This document shows positions 55,909 to 64,000 of a stretch of DNA of 64,000 nt, in pieces. Below the pieces are notes generated by a model. It saw only the letters and a list, made by a program, of their open reading frames with translations. It was not told the origin of the DNA and did not search any database. A program made the translations under genes and the position numbers. How positions within the stretch are numbered: position 1 is the first letter of the stretch; each line of letters opens with the position of its first letter. The stretch is taken from assembly GCA_011032825.1 (NCBI GenBank), contig JAADJZ010000031.1, forward strand, positions 186,001 through 250,000, in the 5' to 3' direction. This DNA is from Massariosphaeria phaeospora. Its lineage: Eukaryota > Ascomycota > Dothideomycetes > Pleosporales.

Positions 55909-58480
55909 ATGGAAAAAATCGCAGCCCGGCGTATTTTCTACTACCTGCCCGATGGCTGGCGCTTCGGCGTCACGCTGGCCACAGCCTTCTGCTTCACAGC
56001 GCTGGTAGGCAACCTGATCTTTCTCGGCGTGGCCATTAGCCGGAAGCAAGACGGCACGAGCATCGCGATGATGCAGACGGGTGACTGCACGAGTATCGGG
56101 CGGCTCGAAACGTACGTGCAGCTGGCGATCAACATCATTGCTACGTTGCTGTTCAGCGGCAGCGAGTTCGTGATGCAGTGTTTGAGCGCGCCGACGCGGG
56201 AAGACGTCGATATTGCGCATCGACAGGGCGGTTGGTTGGATATTGGGGTGCTTAGTGTGAGGAATCTTTGCGCGGTTAAGAGGATTAAAGCTGTGTATTG
56301 GCTGCTTCTAGGGATGACTTCTATTCCACTTCACCTTATGTAAGTTTTCACTTTTCTCCGTCTTACCTATTCGGCTTTGCTCGAAACCAGGCATTCAACA
56401 CACGTTAGAGGGTTACGGTCCACGTGTCAACCTTTTCAAAAACGAGAGCAGCGACTAACCTGTCGAAGCCATAACTCGGTCGTGTTTGTCTCCACGACCA
56501 ACCACCTCTACGACGTCATGGTCGCGAATAACCAGTTCGAATACGGGGTTAGTTTCGACGCCCATCTTTTCAACGACCCCGATCTTACGGCTAAACTGGA
56601 CGGCTGGCACACCGTCGACCCGAGTGTGTCGCAGGCAAAGCTCATGCACAACACATCTGGGTTACAATTCGAGCGGCTGAGCCCAGCCGAATGCATCGCG
56701 GCGTATGCCAAACCCATACTGTCCGACCACCGAAATTTGATTCTTGTCACGTCGACACCGCCGGAGGAAAATACGCAGCTACACCAATCCAACCGGAATA
56801 TCACCAAGGCCGATTTTGAGGACCCGAGTTTCCAAGCTTCGCGGCCGTGGACCTGTGACGGATCCCCAAGAACGCACACCGACGTGTTGGAGTTCGATAG
56901 TGTGACTTGCGCAGACAACTCGTCCCTGTACGCAATGCAATCGTACACGATTGCGCCGCTGCCCAACGCCGTCAAGCCGTTTTATATAAGCCGATTTGCC
57001 TGGATCTGCTCGCAGCAGTATTTATACCACTCTGACATCGAGTACCCGTATCTAGAGAACGAGCCGCCAGGATTCCTACGCACACCACCACCGCCTCCGA
57101 GTCTCTGCAGTGACGGGGGTTGGAAAGACATGGCGGCGGGAGACAAGTGGACGGTCCATGGGTTTGACGTCGAGTATTGCTTGAGCGAAAAGCCGGCGGA
57201 GCAGTGCAGTCTCAACGTGACGACCGGGTTGCTGATCGTCGTCATCCTATGCAACCTCATCAAGGGGATTATCATGATCTTGGTGCTGATCTCGGCAGAT
57301 GCGGATCCGTTGATGACGATTGGCGATGCGATTGCGTCGTTTATAAGAGACGGGGATCGGTATACCAATGGTGCATGTCTGATGAGCAAGGAGGATGTTC
57401 TTGTTGGCAGGTGGAGACCGCGCCAGTTTCGGACGTGGACGTCGGGCAGTACAGGTACCGCAGATGAACTTGCTGCCACGCCGTCGCCGAGGTCATTCAG
57501 GATCAAGAAGGTCAGGTGGTATGAGGCTGCGAGCAGCGCGCGTTGGGCGCTTACCTCGATACTGTACGTGCTTGTCGTCACCCATTATTCCTCGCCGTCC
57601 ACCGCTAATCAAGTCCAGTACATTTTCGGCAGTAATTACCACCGTTGCGCTTCTCGGCTACAGTCTCACCTTTCTAGAAGGCCACAACCTCGCCTCGATA
57701 GCCTCCATCTGGCGGCTCGGGATCGGCCACATCAACCCGCGGACCTTCATCACCGTGTGGGATCTCCCCATGTCCGGGGAGCGGTCCATCACCGCCATGG
57801 TGCTGATGGCCAACCTCCCGCAGACGCTCATGGCGTTCCTCTACGTCTTCATCAGCGGGCTGCTGACCAGCATGTCGCTCGCCAAAGAATGGAGCCAATT
57901 CGCGCAGAAGCCACGCACGCTGCGCGTCTCCACGGCGCCCGTCGGCCAGCAGCGCTCGTCGTACTTTTTGCAGCTGCCGTACCGGCTCGCCGTGCCGCTG
58001 CTGGTGTTCACGGCCGGCGTGCACTGGATCATCTCGCAGGCCATCTTCATGGTGCGCGTCGAGACGCGGTCCGCGCACGGCATCCTCGTTGACATCGACC
58101 CAGCGACAGCAACAGCGTCCCCAAAGGACTTCACCTACACCATCACTACGTGCGGATACTCGCCGCTGGCGCTGATCCTCGGGGCCGCGGCCATCGCCGG
58201 CCTGTTTGCCTTTGTCGCGGCGCTGGGCGTGCGCGATCTGAAGACGGACGGCATGCCTGTTGTGGGCAGCTGCAGCGCGGCGATTGCGGCGGCGTGCCAT
58301 GCGCCTGAGGGGACCGAGGAGCACCGCGCGCTGATGTGGGGGGAGGTGGATGGGGATGCGGGGGAGAAGGCGTGGGAGGGGGGGTTGAGTGATGATGAGG
58401 GGGGGGATGCGGGGGTGCCGCATTGTGGGTTTGCGAATCGGGGGTTGGAGAGGCCGGTGGAGGGCCGGGTGTATGCTTGA
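55909..58480 (+). CDS. DUF6536 fungal multipass membrane protein
   Basis: Three exons: 55909-56339, 56469-57563 and 57619-58480, giving 795 aa. The N-terminus carries the DUF6536 signature ([20 protein letters not shown] and later [39 protein letters not shown]). A membrane helix after [13 protein letters not shown] is followed, across the first splice, by [14 protein letters not shown], as usual in the family. Residues about 160-400 form a large, probably extracellular or lumenal domain with many Cys and N-x-S/T sites. Further helices follow ([92 protein letters not shown]). The conserved MANLPQ and SYFLQLPYR segments are present. The function of the family is unknown. The first intron is longer (129 bp), and its acceptor was chosen to keep the conserved N-S-V-V segment. 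Confidence 0.83.
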
Positions 58481-59120
58481 CGTCGGGATGCACATGGGAA
58501 TGAATGACTTCAATTTTTTTTGTGTGATTGTGATGCTTTGGATCGTTTTGGCATGTGTGTTGAGAATGTCGTGCTTGTAGAGTGGTATGGAGCGCTGACT
58601 CTACCCACCTTGGCAGAATTCATTGTTGATCAAGATGAATATAGAGTAGGCTTTTGGCAGTCCTCTTGATAGTGTTGGAGATTTAGGAATAGGTAGATAG
58701 TCTGCCTTTGCGTCCACGAAGCCCTGTTGGAGCTAGCATACTAAGTAGCGTTTAAGTAAAGCTTGTAGGTAGAGGTAAAAGAGTACAATCAAACCAAAGG
58801 TGATCAGAAGATGAGTTATGCCAGGGTGCTGCTGAAGACGCAGTGCAACGTGCTCTGTTTCAATGTATGATACTCGCAGCAAGGCGGCAAAGCCTGTGTG
58901 ACGGAGGTGGAAGTCGTCCTTGGCGAGGCGCTGGTTGCTAGGCGACGCCAACGCCCGGCGGCTTTCGAAAAACAGCGCCGGCGGCCCTACCCCTACCGTC
59001 ATGAGCCAGCCTTAGCTGCTCTGATATCGCCCATCCCACCCCATATTCTTCACGCCGTATCGTTGCCGTGCTCCAGCCTGTGTGTGCTTCCCAACTGCCA
59101 GGCTCTACGGACCGCCGCCA

Positions 59121-59146
59121 CTCGCTCGCTCGCTCGCTCGCTCGCT
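59121..59146 (+). repeat. (CTCG)n microsatellite
   Basis: About six tandem CTCG units. Confidence 0.9.
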
Positions 59147-59282
59147 GTCTCGTCGTCGTCGCCACGGGCCGCACACTCGCTCGGGCGGGCCCCAAACAAA
59201 CAAACAACGAAACAGCGACTGCAACGCATGCTGGCTTCCCGCCGCACGTCTGCTGGATGAGCTGCGACAACGCGCACGTCGA

Positions 59283-59325
59283 CGCCCACGCCCACGCCCA
59301 CGCCCACGCCCACGCCTACGCCCAT
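59283..59325 (+). repeat. GCCCAC hexanucleotide tandem repeat
   Basis: About seven units, the last ones imperfect, in the presumed 5' leader of the Cyk3-like gene. Confidence 0.85.
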
Positions 59326-59358
59326 ACCCGCGCATAGCTGCTGATTGAGAGCGCCGCG

Positions 59359-62300
59359 ATGGTGCCCGCGCCGCAGCCGCTGCCGACGCGCTTCCCGTGC
59401 TGGTGCAAGGCCGTCTACTCGTGGGGCGGAGAGGTACGTCGCGCCCTTTACACGTACTCTACCATTGCTGCACCGTGCTAACGCGCTGCCGCCAGACTAA
59501 GCGCGATCTCGGCTTCATCGAGGGCGACCTGATCGAATGCCTCAACGCCGGCGACGGCTCGTGGTGGATGGGCCGGCTGAAGCGCGACCGGCGCATGGTC
59601 GGCCTGTTCCCCTCCAACTTCGTCGAGCTGCTCAGCGAGGACTTCCAGCCGTGGAACCGCAATGCGAGCCCCATGACGCCCGGCGGCGGCAGCATCTCGC
59701 GCCCGACCAGCGCGCAGCCCGCCACCAAGCCGCCGCCGCAGAAGACCAAGAGCATGTTCCGCAAGCCCTTCACCGCCTACGCGGCCGCCAGCTCGCCGAA
59801 CCCGACGGCGGCAGCCCGCGAGATGCAGCGCGCCGGTAACAACGGCCTGGCGCCGCATCTGAACGGCAGTCTGCGCCGCGAGACCAAGCCCTTCTCGTCG
59901 ATGAAGCGCGCCTCGACCGAGAGCCGCGAGACGGCCTCGCCAGTTCCCGTGACCCGCGCCCCGTCGAACCTGCGCGCCGTGTCGCCTCGACCGCCGCCGG
60001 CAAAGCGGCCGGTGTACTCGCGAGTAGCATCGCCTGCACCTCCGCCAGACTTCCGCCCTCACTCGCGAGCACCCTCGCCCGCGCCCCCGCCAGACTTCCA
60101 CTCCCACTCACATCCGCGAGCACCCTCCCCCGCCCCTCCGGTCCAGTACCAGACGTACTCCCGCGCAGTGTCTCCCGCGCCGTACGACCCACATTCAAGA
60201 GGGGTGTCCCCGGCACCCTACGACACACACTCCAGAGGCGTGTCTCCTGCGCCGTATCAAGCATACTCGAGAGGCCCATCTCCCGCGCCATACCAAGCAC
60301 ATCCAAGAGGAGTATCTCCCGCGCCATATCAATCACATTCGAGAGCCGTGTCCCCAGCGCCATATCAAGCACATTCAAGAGCCGTGTCCCCAGCGCCATA
60401 TCAAAGTCACTCGCGGGCTGTGTCGCCTGCATCCTCGTTTCAATACCGTGCATACGACCGCGGCCCTTCTCCATTACCATTTCAGGAGGAGCAGAGCTCA
60501 CCTCTACCGCCACCACCGCCGCCACACCGTATTGCCTACAATCCCAGCAGAGCCCCTTCGCCAGCGCCTCCGCAGAATGGCTACCATACCCCTGAACCGC
60601 CGTCACCGGCTCCTAGCAAAGGCAATTTCACCCCCTCGCCGCTCACCAACGCGATGAACGATGTGATGTCGTCACTCCAAGATATGAGCACCTCTCGGAC
60701 CGGGACTTCGCCGTCTCCGGACGAACCGGCCACGCCGCCAAACATCTGGTCTCCCGAAGCCTTCGATGAGGTCTATCAGGCGTCAGCCAAGAAGGTCCGG
60801 GCACAAACGTCGATGGGCATTGGTAGTCAGGGCGGATTTGCCGGCGACGAAGAGGCTGGCAACGACAGTGCGTTAGATGATGGTCCTCCGAACGTCAACA
60901 ACTATGTGCAGCGAATGGAGAGCCGATTGCGCCGGATGAAACAGCAGGAAAGTCGCCAAAACGACGAACTTTTCATACCTAGAGACGCAACGGGTCCACC
61001 ACCGCCACCACCTCCGAAGAACGCAAAATACCAGCCACGGCCCGGCTCATCCATGGCGGATACCCAGCCTGCCATGGAACGAAGAGAATCGAAAACCCTG
61101 CGACATCGCAAGTCAGCCTACGACATAGGCCGCAGTGTGCTGGACCGTACTTTCACCACCAAGACCAATTCGACGACTACGACCCACACGAGCCATAGCA
61201 CGAATCGCAGCCTGATGTCTGGACATTCTGCAACGAACATGAGCGCCACGAGCGCTGGAAGCTACTACCGCAAGAAATTCGGCAAGGACCGGCCTGTCAC
61301 CGTCATGGAAACCAGGGAAACCGGACCGAAAGGATTTGGCTTTGATGATGGGCGTCCAGAGACCCCTTTTACCGGTGTCAGTTACCACTCAAGTCACGAC
61401 TCACACGCGCGACCTGCATCCAGCCACCAGCCACGGCAGCAGAGCGACTGGACACCCAACATAGAGGAAGGTTCCGATCCACTCGGCGGACTGACTGCAC
61501 CGAAAAAGAGGAAGAGCGGGTTCTTCCGGAAGATGATCGACACTGCGAAGACGTCTGCCGCAACTGCGCGGACCACAATGGGCACAGTAAGCAGACCGGG
61601 TTCGCGAGCGGCGAGTCGGGCTGCCAGTCGAGCAGCGAGTCGTTTGGACAACAACGGCCCAACGGGTATCGCTGGTGGAACCGCAGTCCAATCGAGCGCA
61701 GCGAGGGACATGGGATTGGGCGGTGCCGTGGACTGGGTACAGGTTCGCCGCGACGTGAACAGGTCAAATTCACTGAGCAAGAACGAAAGACTCGAAAGGG
61801 CAGACCGGTGTCAAATGATGGATATCCCAGTCATCCACCCCGTCGACATTCTTTACGAATCGGCTGAAGGAGATGAAGGTCTGGATGGTCTGCCCATTGC
61901 GGATCCCACGGACTTTACGGCTTCGAATTTGGCACTGGTCGACAAGAGCGCGCGCTTCGTGAGCAATGTCCCGCTTGGTACAACACCCGCAATCCTGGCG
62001 CAAGGTTACGTCTGTCGCCCTTATAGGAGTGATGTGCAACGTTTACGAGCTATATTCACCTGGGTCAGCGAACGCATAGCTTGGGAGGATGCTTTCGAAG
62101 GTGAGATCGATACCCGACATGTTCTCCAGAGCAAGCGCGGGTGCTCCGAGGAGATTGCTATCGTGGTCGCTGAAATGTGTTGCGCCGTCGGACTACACGC
62201 CGAAGTCGTGAGAGGCTACCTCAAGACTCCCGGAGAACCCCTGGACTTGGAGAGCGTAGCACGGCCGAACCACTTCTGGAATGCTGTCATTGTCGATGGA

Positions 62301-63503
62301 GAATGGCGCATTATGGATTGCTCTCTAGCTGGACCTACGAACCCGAAGCGCGCGCAATACTCCGACGCAGGCTCCCAGGTTGCTGAAGGGTGGTACTTCC
62401 TCGCCCGACCGATGGAGATTTGCTACACGCATGTTCCACTTCTCCCTGAACAACAGCACATCTGCCCACCACAGCCACACGAGGTCCTCATGGCGCTGCC
62501 GTGCTCAACTCCGACGTACTTCAAGCACTGTCTGCAGATGGTTGATTTTGATACTAGTCTTCTCAACCTCGACAACCTGGAGCTGGCACACATCTACATC
62601 AACGTTCCAGAGGAGGTAGAATGTGTCGCCGAAGTTGAAGCCCGAGCTTATTCTCGCGACGTGGATGGCGACTACTTCGAAAGCGGCGATATAGTCCGCA
62701 AGCCAGCCCTAGCACAAGCAGAATGGGTTGCCGGCCAGAAGCGGTACACCGTCAAGGCGCTTCTGCCCAGCGATGAGGGCCAAGGCATGCTCAAGATCTA
62801 TGCCGGCCCTCGCGGCCTACGGGTAAGTCAACCACCAACACCCCTTTCTTTCACAAACTATATGTATTTATGTACCACCTGCTAACCCCCCACCCAGCAC
62901 TCCAACAAGATGAACCCGCACGCCCTCGCCCTCGGCCTCCCCATCTCCCACTCCGGCACCAACCCCCCCTACTCGTTCCTCACCCTGCACCCCACCCCGC
63001 ACGCCCAGCGCCACGACCTCTACGTCGCGCAGCCGCAATGCGCGAACCTCGCCCTCAACAACACCTTCGTCTTCACCGTGCGTCAGCACCCCTCGTCGCT
63101 GACAGCGCGGCCCGCCGACTCCAACCCGAACCGCGCCTCCTCGCCCGCGCCCTTTGCGCGCCCCGCGTCTGCTATGAGCGTCCAGAGCATCTCGGCTTCG
63201 GGCTCGAATTATACGAATCCGAGCCAGACGTCGTCGTCGTCGAACACGTCGTCGACGAATAATGGGCCGCCCGGGTCGCTCAAGCCGGCGAAACTGGCGG
63301 TGCAGACGCCGTCGGGGAAGATCATACGGCTGCTGAGGAAGAGCGAGCATATGGGTGGTGGGGGTGAGGCGGGCGATGGCGGTGGCAGTGGCAGTGTGTG
63401 GGAGACGGTGATTAAGATTGGGGAGAGGGGGACGTGGAGGGCGTTGGTGTTGGCGGATCGCAGTGCGAGGTGGTGTGTTTTTGCGCAGTGGGAGGGGGCG
63501 TGA
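59359..63503 (+). CDS. Cyk3-like cytokinesis protein (SH3 plus degenerate transglutaminase domain)
   Basis: Three exons: 59359-59433, 59496-62822 and 62898-63503, giving 1335 aa. In yeasts Cyk3 acts at the division site in actomyosin-ring constriction and septum formation. Residues about 15-72 are an SH3 domain (KAVYSWGGE, joined by the first splice to TKRDLGFIEGDLIECLN, then SWWMGRLKRD and GLFPSNFVELL). A long Pro/Ser-rich region follows with seven 12-residue repeats (60159-60410) and a coiled segment. The transglutaminase-like domain lies at about residues 870-990: RAIFTWVSERIAWEDAF, KRGCSEEIA (Cys908, Ser909), NHFWNAVIVDGEWRIMDCSL (His951, Asp966). In active enzymes the Cys is two residues after the Gly; here Cys908 follows the Gly directly and Ser909 takes the usual place, so catalysis is doubtful. 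The C-terminal part is beta-rich and ends in SVWETVIKIGERGTWRALVL. Confidence 0.88.
60159..60410 (+). repeat. Seven in-frame 36-bp repeats in the Cyk3-like gene
   Basis: Consecutive codons encode seven units of the form S-R-(A/G)-(V/P)-S-P-A-P-Y-x-x-(H/Y), exactly 36 bp each (252 bp). Related but shorter SPAPP units precede them. They lie in the disordered region between the SH3 and transglutaminase-like domains. Confidence 0.95.
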
Positions 63504-64000
63504 GATCCATGATTTGGTGTTTGTTTGTACGTTGGTTGCTGAGGCGTGCTTGGAGTATGGAGTATGGAAAAGTTCTTGTGTGTGTTTTCTCTCTTGGGTT
63601 TTGCGTGTCGTGGCATGGGCTCGGTCCCATTTGATGTTTTGATGGCATGGCATGTCTGGCGCATAGTTTGGGCTGGGCCTTTCTATTGGCTTGAATTGCT
63701 CTATCTACATGCAAGGAACGCTTTAATGCTGCCGCCATGTCCCTGTCCTGTCCTGGAGTTTTTTTTCGTCTTGGTATCGTGTTGCATTTGCATTTGCAGG
63801 TGTTATTTCTTCATGTATGTCAAATCAATCAATACGTAATATGTAATACGTACTACTCGGGCAAAGTGCGCTTTTTTCTGGTTTTTTTTATCGAGAGGGT
63901 ATAATCAACTATCTTGTCTGTCTATTGAACTAAGTCCCTTCAGTCCAACTACATCCGTTCAGTTTAGTTTAGCCCAGTCCAAGTCAGTTCAGTGCTACTC
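63504..64000. other. 3' flank of the Cyk3-like gene
   Basis: T-rich sequence. The final about 60 bases are made of short imperfect repeats of a CAGTCCA / TCAGTTTAG / TCAGTTCAG type. No gene is seen. Confidence 0.5.

Larger units (their letters stand above)
58481..59358. other. Upstream region of the Cyk3-like gene with simple repeats
   Basis: AT-rich first half. The second half is GC-rich with a (CTCG)n tract at about 59121-59146 and a GCCCAC hexanucleotide tract at about 59283-59325 just before the start codon. Long overlapping frames on both strands result from these repeats. Confidence 0.5.

Noticed and set aside
57674..58513. 279-codon minus-strand frame opposite the DUF6536 gene
   Set aside because: His/Pro/Arg-rich antisense of membrane-protein codons.
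59050..59348. Repetitive frames on both strands before the Cyk3-like gene
   Set aside because: They translate simple CTCG and GCCCAC repeats.
1..64000. CRISPR arrays, bacterial operons, prophage or rRNA genes
   Set aside because: There are no regularly spaced repeats or rRNA-like sequence, and the window is clearly eukaryotic with spliceosomal introns.

Overview
This is a 64 kb piece of nuclear genome from a filamentous ascomycete (Pezizomycotina; Dothideomycetes is my best guess, at low confidence). The evidence is spliced genes with short introns (mostly about 45 to 80 bp, GT...AG, with CTAAC or CTGAC branch sites), a Zn2Cys6 regulator, fungus-specific families (2EXR, DUF6536, AA9) and a pogo-type transposon whose decay is typical of repeat-induced point mutation (RIP). 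Exon boundaries below were worked out by hand from splice signals and reading-frame continuity. No transcript data were available.

Layout. 0-8.4 kb is an accessory region: the 3' part of an unrecognised gene (1-642), an intact 2EXR/F-box-like gene (974-1909, minus), a second 2EXR gene (2337-5680, minus) split by a composite pogo insertion, a tandemly duplicated repeat (6898-7096) and a small membrane-protein ORF. 8.9-17.1 kb is a dense housekeeping block: a gamma-tubulin complex component, a divergent KRE2/MNT1-type mannosyltransferase, cytochrome c oxidase subunit 6 and a PHO89-type phosphate permease. 17.1-21.9 kb has no gene that I can support. 21.9-47 kb carries core genes: an ELO fatty-acid elongase, a TFIIIC subunit 5 gene divergent from a PP2A B56 regulatory subunit, FGAM synthase of purine synthesis, and the giant SAGA/NuA4 subunit Tra1 (11.6 kb). 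47-59 kb is more accessory: an AA9 lytic polysaccharide monooxygenase, a Zn2Cys6 transcription factor, a 3.6 kb gene-poor stretch and a DUF6536 membrane protein. 59.4-63.5 kb holds a Cyk3-type cytokinesis protein (SH3 plus degenerate transglutaminase domain).

The genes do not form a metabolic cluster; they look like ordinary interspersed fungal genes, so there is no convincing novel multigene system here. The most informative structure is the insertion at 2565-5054. Its two ends come from two related but different pogo elements, it is flanked by TA on both sides, and removing it with one TA restores an uninterrupted 283-codon host frame. The inner transposase keeps a 620-codon frame with five stop codons and no frameshift. 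One inverted terminal repeat contains a TACCGGTA sequence that looks like an excision footprint. Other items worth checking are an AA9 gene in which splicing creates the copper-binding N-terminal histidine, a Cyk3 transglutaminase domain whose cysteine is displaced by one residue, and an in-frame 57-nt intron in TRA1.
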